DNA from: an uncultured Alphaproteobacteria bacterium
GTDB taxonomy: Bacteria > Pseudomonadota > Alphaproteobacteria > Rickettsiales > UBA1997
DNA: 6,657 nucleotides
Direction of reading: 5' to 3'
Assembly: GCA_903898475.1 (NCBI GenBank)
Contig: CAIUFU010000077.1
Span: 1 to 6,657, forward strand
Shown here: positions 1-6,216 of the stretch, one piece after another
Layout: each line of letters starts with the position of its first letter
Numbering within the stretch: position 1 is the first letter of the stretch
The notes under the pieces: generated by a model
The model's input: only the letters and a program-made list of their open reading frames with translations
The model's database searches: none
Told to the model about the DNA's origin: nothing
Position numbers and translations under genes: made by a program

Positions 1-13
1 CACATCACTATTT

Positions 14-835
14 ATGAAAAACTCACTCATCATCAAAATTTTCGATTCAAAAAAAATTCGCTCAACTTGGAATGACACTGAAGAAAAATGGTATTTTTCT
101 GTGATTGATGCGATTGCGGTTTTAACCGAAAGCCCTAATCCACGCAAATATTGGAGCGTTCTTAAAACAAGGCTACGAGCAGAAGGAAGTCAGTTGGCTA
201 CAAATTGTAGTCAACTGAAAATGCAGTCATCTGATGGCAAAATGTATCTCACCGATGTCGCCACCACAGAACAATTATTTCGCCTCATTCAATCTGTACC
301 ATCACCAAAAGCTGAGCCATTTAAACTATGGTTAGCCAAAACTGGAGCGGAGCGAATTGATGAAATTGAAGATCCAGAAATTGGCATCGAAAGATTAATG
401 GAGACCTATTTACGCAAAGGCTACTCAAAAGAATGGATTAATCAGCGCCTCAAAAGCATTGAAGTCCGCAAAGAATTAACTGACGAATGGGAAAAACGCG
501 GCGTCAAAAAAGGCCAAGAATTTGCAATTTTAACCGACGACCTCACCAAAGCTTGGGCGGGGTTTACCACCAAAGAATATAAAAATTTTAAAGGCTTAAA
601 AAAGCAGGGCTTACGCGATAACATGACCAATATGGAATTGGTTTTAAACATGCTTGCTGAAGCAACCACCACCGAAATTTCCAAGAAAAAACAACCGAAA
701 AATTTACTACAAAATCGTAAAATCGCCAAAGACGGTGGAACAATTGCTGGCAATACTCGCAAAGCGATTGAAACAAAAACCGGTGAAAAAATAATTTCTA
801 AACTTACCGCTAAAGCTTCCGATAAATTAACTTAA
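14..835 (+). CDS. BRO-N domain protein, prophage antirepressor / DinD-like
   Basis: A 273-residue protein with the BRO-N/antirepressor fold expected in about residues 1-110: the WYFSVIDAIAVL segment at 26-37, then PNPRKYWSVLK at 41-51, and a YLTDVATTEQLFRLIQ segment around 78-93. After FKLWLAKTGAERIDEIEDPE (103-122) comes a second conserved half, including KGLKKQGLRDNM (193-204), MLAEATTTEIS (213-223) and KDGGTIAGNTRKAIE (239-253). This whole-length layout is shared by a large family named prophage antirepressor or BRO family, and its length is close to E. coli DinD (274 aa), an SOS-induced protein that acts on RecA. Members occur in phages, mobile islands and small-genome bacteria, and their function is mostly unknown; DNA binding is inferred. 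The ATG lies 13 nt from the window edge, the frame is open upstream, and no Shine-Dalgarno is visible, so the true start could be earlier. No LexA-type operator can be seen. The next gene starts 9 nt after its stop, suggesting a shared transcript. Confidence 0.85.
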   Translation: MKNSLIIKIFDSKKIRSTWNDTEEKWYFSVIDAIAVLTESPNPRKYWSVLKTRLRAEGSQLATNCSQLKMQSSDGKMYLTDVATTEQLFRLIQSVPSPKAEPFKLWLAKTGAERIDEIEDPEIGIERLMETYLRKGYSKEWINQRLKSIEVRKELTDEWEKRGVKKGQEFAILTDDLTKAWAGFTTKEYKNFKGLKKQGLRDNMTNMELVLNMLAEATTTEISKKKQPKNLLQNRKIAKDGGTIAGNTRKAIETKTGEKIISKLTAKASDKLT

Positions 836-844
836 TTCCAGCCC

Positions 845-1783
845 ATGAATTTTAATTTTTTAAAATGCGACGATGTTGTTGATGTTTTAACTCTAGGCAC
901 CGCCTGCACTTTGGAGGAAAATGAAAAAATCAAAAATTTTCTAAAAAAAATCGGACTAACAGCGCGGATTTTTTTTGAAAAAGAATTGGCGCTAAAAAAA
1001 CCAACAACTCACGAATTTCCGTCTTTTGCGGCTTTGCATCGTTTTGAACAATTTAAAGCGGCAGTTAATTCTGATTCAAAAATAATCTGGTGCGCGCGCG
1101 GCGGCTACGGCAGCGCGGAGATTTTGCCTTACTTAGAAAAAATGGCGAAGCCCAAAACTCAAAAAATTTTCATCGGATTTTCAGATGTTTCGTCGCTGAA
1201 TAATTTTTTAATTAAAAAATGGAATTGGCAAATTGTCAGCGCACCAATGCTTGGCCAAATTGTGAATAAGAAGGTTTCAGACAAATCAGTGCGCGCGCTT
1301 GTTGATTTTATTTTCGGCAAAAAAACTGAATTAAAATATCAGCTAAACTCGATTATTCCGGCGCAAAAAGCAATTAGCGCGGTAGTTACCGGCGGCTGCA
1401 TCAGTGTTCTTGCCGGCCAATTTGGCACCAAAAATCAAATCGATTGGAGTGACAAAATTTTATTTCTTGAAGATGAAGGTGAAGATGGCGAGAGGCTGGA
1501 TCGTTATTTTTTGCAGCTGACGCAAATCATGCTTGAGCAAAAAAAATATCCTCAGGCGATTGTACTGGGAAATTTTATGGAAGCCAATCCGCACGGCACT
1601 CCCAAAACTAAAAATATTGCCATCGCGATTGAGAAATTTGCGGCAAATTTAGTGAGCGAAAATTTGCCGGTCGCGCTTTTTGAAGAAAAAACTAAATGCC
1701 TTGGACATTCGAAAAATATGCTGCCGTTGGTTTTGGGCGGGGTTGCGGAGATTAAAAATGAAGCCTTAACACAAAAACTCTAA
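845..1783 (+). CDS. ldcA: LD-carboxypeptidase (peptidase family S66)
   Basis: A 312-residue S66 serine peptidase, near the usual family length. These enzymes remove the terminal D-alanine from the L,D-bond of murein tetrapeptides during peptidoglycan recycling in the cytoplasm; no signal peptide is seen, which fits. Family landmarks are in order: ARGGYGSAEILPYL (84-97); the nucleophile elbow GFSD with Ser113; GGCISVLAGQFGT (183-195), the start of the C-terminal domain; FLEDEGE with the probable catalytic Glu209, followed by RLDRYFLQL; and GHS with the probable catalytic His288. The Ser-Glu-His triad is therefore present and the enzyme should be active. It starts 9 nt after the antirepressor-like gene, without a clear Shine-Dalgarno. 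A 31-bp inverted repeat begins just after its stop and may end the transcript. The relative MccF (microcin immunity) belongs to the same family and cannot be fully excluded, but the sequence reads as an ordinary LdcA. Confidence 0.87.
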   Translation: MNFNFLKCDDVVDVLTLGTACTLEENEKIKNFLKKIGLTARIFFEKELALKKPTTHEFPSFAALHRFEQFKAAVNSDSKIIWCARGGYGSAEILPYLEKMAKPKTQKIFIGFSDVSSLNNFLIKKWNWQIVSAPMLGQIVNKKVSDKSVRALVDFIFGKKTELKYQLNSIIPAQKAISAVVTGGCISVLAGQFGTKNQIDWSDKILFLEDEGEDGERLDRYFLQLTQIMLEQKKYPQAIVLGNFMEANPHGTPKTKNIAIAIEKFAANLVSENLPVALFEEKTKCLGHSKNMLPLVLGGVAEIKNEALTQKL

Positions 1784-1788
1784 AAAAA

Positions 1789-1871
1789 CTCGATGTCATG
1801 CTGAACCTGTCGAAGCATGTTTTAGACCCGTGCCCAGAATCATGCTTCGACAGGCTCAGCATGACATCGAG
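1789..1871. repeat. Long palindromic repeat element (31-bp arms)
   Basis: Two 31-bp arms, 1789-1819 and 1841-1871, are reverse complements with one mismatch (A1805 opposite C1855) around a 21-nt loop. The arms contain TGTCATGCTGAACCTGTCG on the left and CGACAGGCTCAGCATGACA on the right. The same core recurs as a dispersed palindrome in many alphaproteobacterial and other genomes (from memory; the class includes Rickettsia-palindrome-like repeats). Read as protein on the minus strand the core gives the tell-tale peptide CHAEPVEA, a frequent spurious annotation. It sits between the LD-carboxypeptidase gene and nuoD. As RNA it would form a very stable hairpin and could terminate or protect transcripts, though no clean U-tract follows directly. 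Confidence 0.9.
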
Positions 1872-1954
1872 AAAATTTTAATTTGTTTTTCTCGATCCCT
1901 TTTCTAAAACGCCGCACCTTCGCAATCGCATCTTTCGAATAAAATAAATCAAAC

Positions 1955-3136
1955 ATGACAGCTATCCCAGAAACCAAAAACATGACGATCAATTTCGGCC
2001 CACAACACCCTGCAGCACACGGTGTTTTACGTTTGATTTTAGAAATGGATGGCGAAGTTATCACCCGCGCCGACCCGCATATTGGCTTGCTTCATCGCGG
2101 CACTGAAAAATTAATCGAGCATAAATCTTACCTCCAAGCTGTGCCTTATTTTGATCGCCTTGATTACGTTTCGCCAATGTGCCAAGAGCATGCTTACGCT
2201 TTGGCGGTTGAAAAGTTACTCGGCTGCAAAATACCAGCGCGCGCGCAGTACATTCGCGTTTTATTTTCTGAAATCACTCGCATCCTAAATCACATCATGG
2301 CCGTAACCACTCAGGCTCTAGACATCGGCGCCATGACGCCTTTGCTTTGGATGTTTGAAGAACGCGAAAAAATGATGGGCTTCTACGAAAAAGTTTCGGG
2401 CTCAAGAATGCACGCCGCTTACATCCGCCCGGGTGGAGTTCATCAAGATTTACCAGATGGTCTACTTGAAGAAATCTCTGACTTCGCCAATAATTTCATC
2501 AAATATGTCGATGATTTAGAGTCACTTTTAACCGAAAACCGCATCTTCAAACAACGTATGGCTGAGGTTGGCATCGTGAGCAAACAGCAAGCGCTAGATT
2601 GGGGTTTCACTGGCCCAATGATTCGCGGCTCAGGAGTTGCTTGGGACTTGCGCAAATCTCAACCTTACGAAGTTTACGGCGAGTTAGAATTTGACGTGCC
2701 AATCGGCAAAAACGGCGACTCTTACGATCGCTATTTAATTCGCGTTGAAGAAATGCGTCAGTCGATTCGCTTAATCAAACAATGCATCGAAAAAATGCCG
2801 CAAGGCCCTGTCACAACTGACGACTCAAGAATCGCCGCTCCAAAAAGATCAGAAATGAAGCATTCAATGGAAGCGCTAATCAACCATTTCAAACTCTACA
2901 CCGAAGGGTACCGCGTGCCGGCTGGCGAAACTTACGCCGCCGTTGAAGCACCAAAAGGTGAATTTGGAGTTTACATAATTTCTGACGGTTCAAGCAAACC
3001 ACACCGTTGCCGCGTTCGCGCTCCGGGATTTGCCCATTTGCAAGGTTTAGAATTCATGGTTAAAGGTCACATGCTTGCCGACGTGGTGACTGTGATTTCA
3101 ACGCAAGATATCGTATTTGGAGAAGTGGATCGTTAA
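1955..3136 (+). CDS. nuoD: NADH-quinone oxidoreductase subunit D (complex I 49-kDa subunit)
   Basis: A 393-residue protein that reads as NuoD/Nad7 from end to end. It lines the quinone-binding cavity of the peripheral arm of complex I on the cytoplasmic side of the membrane. Landmarks: NFGPQHPAAHG (13-23), whose His22 corresponds to the quinone-binding histidine; GLLHRGTEKLIEHKSYLQ (44-61); PYFDRLDYVSPM (64-75), whose Tyr71 corresponds to the quinone-binding tyrosine; then NHIMAVTTQALDIGAMTP, MHAAYIRPGGVHQDLP, RGSGVAWDLRK and the C-terminal APGFAHLQGLEFMVKGHM...FGEVDR. The sequence is of the alphaproteobacterial/mitochondrial type. The ATG is the only sensible start, ten residues before MTINFG; no clear Shine-Dalgarno precedes it. 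Unusually, nuoC and nuoE are not beside it: upstream is the LD-carboxypeptidase gene behind a palindrome, and downstream, 18 nt away, is a sensor-like membrane protein. All key residues inspected are intact, so it is expected to be functional. Confidence 0.97.
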   Translation: MTAIPETKNMTINFGPQHPAAHGVLRLILEMDGEVITRADPHIGLLHRGTEKLIEHKSYLQAVPYFDRLDYVSPMCQEHAYALAVEKLLGCKIPARAQYIRVLFSEITRILNHIMAVTTQALDIGAMTPLLWMFEEREKMMGFYEKVSGSRMHAAYIRPGGVHQDLPDGLLEEISDFANNFIKYVDDLESLLTENRIFKQRMAEVGIVSKQQALDWGFTGPMIRGSGVAWDLRKSQPYEVYGELEFDVPIGKNGDSYDRYLIRVEEMRQSIRLIKQCIEKMPQGPVTTDDSRIAAPKRSEMKHSMEALINHFKLYTEGYRVPAGETYAAVEAPKGEFGVYIISDGSSKPHRCRVRAPGFAHLQGLEFMVKGHMLADVVTVISTQDIVFGEVDR

Positions 3137-3144
3137 CAGTTCGT

Positions 3145-3149
3145 AAGGA
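3145..3149 (+). promoter_or_regulatory. Shine-Dalgarno of the Cache-domain protein
   Basis: AAGGA lies 5 nt before the ATG at 3155, within the 18-nt gap after the nuoD stop. It is the clearest ribosome binding site in the nuoD region; it fixes the start of the downstream gene and supports translation from a transcript shared with nuoD. Confidence 0.65.
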
Positions 3150-3154
3150 ACAAA

Positions 3155-4159
3155 ATGAAACGTAATTCCAGAACTTTTTGCGAAGGTAAATTAGTCATTT
3201 TTTTTACCATCTCAATTTCGGTTATTGCTTTGATGATTTGGTTTTTCCTGCATCTTGCTGCTATTGAAAAATACAAAATCAGAAACGGACTCGAAACAGA
3301 ATCCACAAGAGTTGAGCGCGCTTTAATTGATCGCATTGAGCACACTTCGGCCATCATCAATAACATCAATTCTCAAATCGCCCGCAGCCCTCACGATGCA
3401 AAACATATTAACGAAATTTTAGAAAAATTTAAATCTACTCCCGAACTCAGCGACACTTTTTCTTGGACAATTTTTTCTTGGGCTAATGCTCAAAATAAAA
3501 TCACAGTTGATGCGAATTACGGAATTTTAAAAGAAACCATAGATCTCTCCAGCCGCGATTACATTGCTTTTACCAAATCAGAACCAAATAAATTTCATCT
3601 CGGCAAACCAGTTTTTGGTTCAACCAGTAAAAAATGGATGATACCCGGAGGCGTTGGCATTGTTGATAAAAATGGAAAATATCTCGGAGCTACCACTATT
3701 GGTTTCGAAATTGATTCTCTTGCCCGCTCACTGCACCAAGCCATTCAAAACGATAATATCGGTCTTGAATTATTTGGCTTTGACGGCACTCCAATTTTAT
3801 ACGCCAATAATCACTCTTTTGGCAGCAGCGAAAAAAGCCAGAATCACGAATTAAAAACGACAATTTTATCCTCGAAAAATAACACTCAAATCGATGTTAA
3901 TCTTTTTGACAACACTCATGGAATCTTGGTCAAAAAACTGGGCGATCTTCCTTATTTTTTGGTTTTAAAATATAGCGCCAAAGCAATTAATAATAGCTTG
4001 TGGCAAGGATTTTTCTCCAGATCAGTTGAGATATTTTGTCTATTTTTTATCGCGGCTTTTTTGCTGATCTTTATCTACAAAAGAGAAGAGCTACAGCGTC
4101 AAAAAATTCGCGCTCTAAGAAAAATTGTCGCACAAACCAGATCAGCTTCAAAAAAATAA
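3155..4159 (+). CDS. Membrane-anchored Cache-type sensor protein without output domain
   Basis: A 334-residue protein with two membrane segments: about residues 12-36 (VIFFTISISVIALMIWFFL) and 291-308 (VEIFCLFFIAAFLLIFIY). Between them are about 250 residues predicted to lie in the periplasm. An amphipathic helix (about 40-95) is followed by a Cache/PDC-like core: SSRDYIAF at 132-139, GKPVFGS at 160-166 and GGVGIVDKNGKYLGATTIGFEID at 175-197, the usual strand pattern of ligand-binding dCache domains. This is the layout of the input half of a sensor histidine kinase, diguanylate cyclase or chemoreceptor, but the protein ends 26 residues after TM2 in a basic helix (EELQRQKIRALRKIV), with no HAMP, kinase or GGDEF domain. 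No other frame continues it downstream. It follows nuoD by 18 nt with a good Shine-Dalgarno. The ligand and partner are unknown. It may be a truncated kinase remnant or a stand-alone sensor acting through a partner. Confidence 0.72.
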   Translation: MKRNSRTFCEGKLVIFFTISISVIALMIWFFLHLAAIEKYKIRNGLETESTRVERALIDRIEHTSAIINNINSQIARSPHDAKHINEILEKFKSTPELSDTFSWTIFSWANAQNKITVDANYGILKETIDLSSRDYIAFTKSEPNKFHLGKPVFGSTSKKWMIPGGVGIVDKNGKYLGATTIGFEIDSLARSLHQAIQNDNIGLELFGFDGTPILYANNHSFGSSEKSQNHELKTTILSSKNNTQIDVNLFDNTHGILVKKLGDLPYFLVLKYSAKAINNSLWQGFFSRSVEIFCLFFIAAFLLIFIYKREELQRQKIRALRKIVAQTRSASKK

Positions 4160-4200
4160 AATAGGTTTCGTGATATCACCATTAATGGCCGCTAAATAAA

Positions 4201-4228
4201 TTGACATTTTGTTTAGCCCCCATAATTT
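4201..4228 (+). promoter_or_regulatory. Candidate promoter for rpmJ
   Basis: A perfect -35 box TTGACA (4201-4206) is followed after 16 nt by TAATTT (4223-4228); CATAAT at 4221-4226 is an alternative with a short 14-nt spacer. It lies about 80 nt before the rpmJ Shine-Dalgarno, in the gap after the sensor gene, so rpmJ probably has its own transcript. The spacer overlaps the left arm of an inverted repeat (4212-4219 with 4250-4257). Confidence 0.5.
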
Positions 4229-4257
4229 GCGCCGCCTTCTTGAAAGCGAGGGCTAAA
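4212..4257 (+). repeat. Inverted repeat over the rpmJ promoter and leader
   Basis: TTTAGCCC (4212-4219) and GGGCTAAA (4250-4257) are perfect 8-bp inverted arms 30 nt apart. One arm is in the promoter spacer and the other lies past the likely transcription start. This could be an operator for a dimeric regulator or chance; the second arm alone would be in the transcript leader. Confidence 0.35.
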
Positions 4258-4296
4258 ACACCAGCTTGAAAAAGCACCGATTTCACACATTAACAC

Positions 4297-4300
4297 AAGG
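4297..4300 (+). promoter_or_regulatory. Shine-Dalgarno of rpmJ
   Basis: AAGG lies 5 nt before the rpmJ ATG at 4306. It supports this start, as does the match of the first residues to the family N-terminus. Confidence 0.6.
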
Positions 4301-4305
4301 ATCCG

Positions 4306-4431
4306 ATGAAAATTTACAACTCACTTAAGTCTGCTAAAAAAAGAGACAAAAACTGTAAAGTAGTTCGCAGAAAAGGCCGTCTTTACGTAATCAACAAAGT
4401 TAACCCACGCTTTAAAGCTCGTCAGGGTTAA
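4306..4431 (+). CDS. rpmJ: 50S ribosomal protein L36 (zinc-free type)
   Basis: A 41-residue basic protein of the large ribosomal subunit. It begins MKIYNSLKSAKKRDKNCKVV and ends with YVINKVNPRFKARQG. This is the 41-residue L36 form that lacks the C-x2-C...C-x4-H zinc ribbon of the 37-residue form; only Cys17 is present. Alphaproteobacteria normally carry this form, and the KKRDKNC segment recalls the Rickettsia version, so the protein is one of the better taxonomic hints here. It has its own promoter-like sequence about 80 nt upstream and a Shine-Dalgarno AAGG with a 5-nt gap. Directly after the stop come two abutting GC-rich hairpins, then a strong terminator-like palindrome. It stands alone, away from any ribosomal protein operon. 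Confidence 0.95.
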   Translation: MKIYNSLKSAKKRDKNCKVVRRKGRLYVINKVNPRFKARQG

Positions 4432-4442
4432 TTCCTGGGGTT

Positions 4443-4473
4443 CCCCGCAAGGCGGGGCGCGCCGTGTGGCGCG
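4443..4473 (+). terminator. Two abutting GC-rich hairpins after rpmJ
   Basis: CCCCGC-AAG-GCGGGG (4443-4457) and CGCGCC-GTGT-GGCGCG (4458-4473) are two perfect 6-bp hairpins with no base between them, starting 11 nt after the rpmJ stop. No U-tract follows (AAACCAAAATATT), so alone they are not a typical intrinsic terminator. They may protect the rpmJ mRNA 3' end or act with the palindrome at 4507-4540. Their GC content contrasts sharply with the surrounding DNA. Confidence 0.5.
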
Positions 4474-4506
4474 AAACCAAAATATTTTTATAAAATTTGG
4501 TGACCT

Positions 4507-4547
4507 GTAGGGGCGTATTTATTTTTAAGTACGCCCCTACTTTTTTT
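4507..4547 (+). terminator. Rho-independent terminator / GGGGCG palindrome
   Basis: GTAGGGGCGTA (4507-4517) and TACGCCCCTAC (4530-4540) form a perfect 11-bp stem with a 12-nt AT-rich loop, followed by TTTTTTT (4541-4547). This is a textbook intrinsic terminator shape on the plus strand. The stem also resembles a dispersed GGGGCG palindrome known from many genomes, so it may be a repeat used as a terminator. It ends only 15 nt before the hemC start. Confidence 0.75.
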
Positions 4548-4562
4548 GCTTAAATTCCAGAG

Positions 4563-5498
4563 ATGTCCAACACTTCCACAAAAATCAGAATCGGCACCAG
4601 AACCAGCAAATTAGCGCTGGCCCAAGTTGCGGAAGTGCATTTGCTCCTCGCTCCATTTCTTCAAGATTTCAAAATCGAAATCGTTCCAATCACAACCTCA
4701 GGCGACAGAATTCAAGATCGCAATTTATCTGAAGTTGGTGGCAAAGGCTTGTTCATTAAAGAGCTCGAAGAAGCTCTAATTCAAAATAGAATCGACATCG
4801 CAGTGCATTCGGCAAAAGACGTGCCGCCAATGTTGCATGAAGACACTCACCTTGCCGCTTTCACCGAAAGATTTGATGCCAGAGATTGCTTTCTTTCAAA
4901 AAAATACGACTCACTAAAAAAACTACCAAAAGGCGCCACAGTTGGCACCTCGTCAGCAAGACGCAAAGCGATTTTATTGCTGCTGCGCCCTGATTTAAAA
5001 ATTGTTAATTTCCGCGGCAATGTTGACACGCGTTTGGCAAAAATTGAGAATGAAGAAGTTGATGCGTCAATTCTTGCGCTCTGCGGCTTGACAAGACTCG
5101 ACAAAGATTTAGCGGTAAAACAATTAATCGAAAAAGATGTGATGCTGCCAGCTGGCGGCCAAGGATCATTGGCAATTCAAATTCGCAAAAGTGACAAAAA
5201 AATCTTCGACCTTTTGCAAAATATCAATCACGCCCAAACCCAAATCGAAGTAAAATGCGAACGCGCTTTCTTGCGCGAGTTAGGAGCATCCTGCGCCACA
5301 CCAGTAGGCGTTCACGCCACAACTGATGGTGACTCTCTAATCCTCAAATCTTTGCTCTTAGATTACGACGGCAGCGAAATTTTCGAAACCAAATCGAAAG
5401 GTAAAGCTACCTTAGAAGATGCATTAAAACTTGGCACTGAAGCAGCGAAAAAAGCCAAAAACGAAGCAGCAAAACTTTTAGAAAAAATCTGCAAATAA
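4563..5498 (+). CDS. hemC: Hydroxymethylbilane synthase (porphobilinogen deaminase)
   Basis: A 311-residue cytoplasmic enzyme of haem synthesis that condenses four porphobilinogen molecules into hydroxymethylbilane. Family landmarks: RIGTRTSKLALAQ (9-21); TTSGDRI (44-50); GGKGLFIKELEEAL (59-72); HSAKDVP (82-88) with the catalytic Asp86; VGTSSARRKA (127-136), which binds substrate carboxylates; NFRGNVDTRL (149-158); LPAGGQGSLAIQ (185-196); ERAFLREL followed by GASCATPVG with Cys244, the attachment site of the dipyrromethane cofactor. The length is normal and the expected residues are all present, so it should be active. The start is the only good one; GAG in CCAGAG just upstream is a weak Shine-Dalgarno. 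A strong terminator-like palindrome ends 15 nt before the start, so transcription must begin within or upstream of it, or read through from rpmJ. Downstream is a convergent toxin-antitoxin pair, separated by a hairpin repeat. Confidence 0.96.
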   Translation: MSNTSTKIRIGTRTSKLALAQVAEVHLLLAPFLQDFKIEIVPITTSGDRIQDRNLSEVGGKGLFIKELEEALIQNRIDIAVHSAKDVPPMLHEDTHLAAFTERFDARDCFLSKKYDSLKKLPKGATVGTSSARRKAILLLLRPDLKIVNFRGNVDTRLAKIENEEVDASILALCGLTRLDKDLAVKQLIEKDVMLPAGGQGSLAIQIRKSDKKIFDLLQNINHAQTQIEVKCERAFLRELGASCATPVGVHATTDGDSLILKSLLLDYDGSEIFETKSKGKATLEDALKLGTEAAKKAKNEAAKLLEKICK

Positions 5499-5518
5499 AA
5501 AATTCTCCGTAAGTGGAC

Positions 5519-5567
5519 AACTAAATTTCCAATGAAAGTAAGGTCGGGTTTACAAACCCCGACCTGC
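5519..5567. repeat. 49-bp dispersed repeat, copy 1, with hairpin
   Basis: It starts AACTAAATTTCCAATGAAAG and ends CAAACCCCGACCTGC. It matches 6398-6446 at 45 of 49 positions in the same orientation. The inner part folds: AGGTCGGG (5541-5548) pairs with CCCGACCT (5558-5565), and TTT/AAA continue the stem past a bulged C5557. It lies between the convergent hemC and antitoxin genes, where the hairpin could end transcription from both sides. Confidence 0.85.
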
Positions 5568-5592
5568 ATCAGATCCAGCGGTAAGATTCACT

Positions 5593-5883
5593 CTACAAAA
5601 CTGCACCAACTAATTTTCCCGTAGCTACCTTGTGCAAAATTGAAGTGATAAAAGTTTGGTAGGGAATGCCTTCTTCCATGGCAATGGCTTTGATTTTTTC
5701 GATGTCGCTTTCAATGACGCGAATGTTGATCGATTTTCTTTTTAGAGTGTTGGCGGCAATTTTTTGAAATCTGGCTTTTTCCTTCTCAAAATCTTTTTTG
5801 GACAAAGATTTGTATTTACCACTTTCAACTTTTTTGATCATTTTCAACTCAGCCGCTGTCTCAATTTTTTTAGTTTTTTTCAT
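5593..5883 (-). CDS. Ribbon-helix-helix (CopG-like) antitoxin
   Basis: A 96-residue basic protein. The N-terminal half (1-48) is helical and rich in Lys and Glu. The C-terminal half fits a ribbon-helix-helix DNA-binding domain: strand KSINIRV (50-56), helix SDIEKIKAIAMEEG (59-72), a turn at IPY, and helix QTFITSILHKVATG (76-89). This pattern, including EGIPYQTFITSILHK, is typical of CopG-like antitoxins paired with BrnT-like toxins. Its ATG (complement of 5881-5883) lies 2 nt after the toxin stop, so the two are translationally linked in the order toxin then antitoxin, which is characteristic of BrnT/BrnA-type systems. By family knowledge it should bind and neutralise the toxin and repress the shared promoter. 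The partner DNA site is probably the AATTG/CAATT repeat upstream of the toxin. It is convergent with hemC. Confidence 0.82.
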   Translation of the reverse strand: MKKTKKIETAAELKMIKKVESGKYKSLSKKDFEKEKARFQKIAANTLKRKSINIRVIESDIEKIKAIAMEEGIPYQTFITSILHKVATGKLVGAVL

Positions 5884-5885
5884 AT

Positions 5886-6170
5886 TTATTTCGGCGTTTT
5901 TATTAAGCGATTTTTGTATTTTCTGCTCGGGTAAATGGTTTTTAAAAATATCCCATTTTCGTTTTCAATATAGGGAACAATGTGTGCGTAGTTGTTAATT
6001 TTTACGATGAAGCAACTTTGCTCTTGGTGATTTTTGCTAGAGTTAGGAACGACCTCAATTAAATCGCCGCCCTCAATTGCAACAACCACATCTTCAAAAG
6101 AAAGATTGCGCGTTTTTTTAAGCAGCAAATTTTTCTCTTCGCTCCAGTGAAAAATTATATTATTACTCAT
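5886..6170 (-). CDS. BrnT-like toxin of a type II toxin-antitoxin pair
   Basis: A 94-residue protein from the ATG at 6168-6170. Features match the small BrnT-like/RelE-fold toxin family: FHWSEEKN (7-14) at the N-terminus, LSFEDVVVAIEGGDLIEVV (23-41), FIVKINNYAHIVPYIE (54-69) and the ending IFLKTIYPSRK (74-84). By family these are ribosome-dependent or general RNases that halt growth when the antitoxin is lost; the exact target here is not visible. An in-frame TTG at 6174-6176 would add two residues; neither start has a clear Shine-Dalgarno, and ATG is preferred because MSNNIIFHW begins like relatives. The antitoxin gene follows after 2 nt. A promoter-like sequence and a repeated operator lie directly upstream. 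It sits between two direct 49-bp repeats together with its antitoxin. Confidence 0.8.
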   Translation of the reverse strand: MSNNIIFHWSEEKNLLLKKTRNLSFEDVVVAIEGGDLIEVVPNSSKNHQEQSCFIVKINNYAHIVPYIENENGIFLKTIYPSRKYKNRLIKTPK

Positions 6171-6197
6171 ATTCAAGTGGTGAATGAATTAAGAATT

Positions 6198-6216
6198 AAT
6201 TGTATATCAATTGTAT
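6198..6216 (-). promoter_or_regulatory. Candidate antitoxin operator
   Basis: AATTG-TATAT-CAATT (6198-6212) is a perfect inverted repeat. AATTGTAT also occurs twice directly, at 6198-6205 and 6209-6216, 11 bp apart, which is one helical turn. It lies 28 nt before the toxin ATG and next to the promoter-like boxes, as expected for an autoregulatory site of a ribbon-helix-helix antitoxin. Binding is inferred. Confidence 0.45.

Noticed and set aside
1840..2064. Minus-strand open frame of 74 codons with a GTG start
   Set aside because: It overlaps the nuoD start and ends in CHAEPVEA, the peptide produced by the palindrome; a known type of spurious call.
3654..3854. Plus-strand 66-codon frame inside the sensor gene
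   Set aside because: Entirely inside the better-supported Cache-type gene in another frame, with no domain.
4160..4200. Continuation of the sensor gene into a kinase domain by frameshift
   Set aside because: All three frames after the stop at 4159 carry stops quickly and show no HAMP or kinase motif before the rpmJ promoter.
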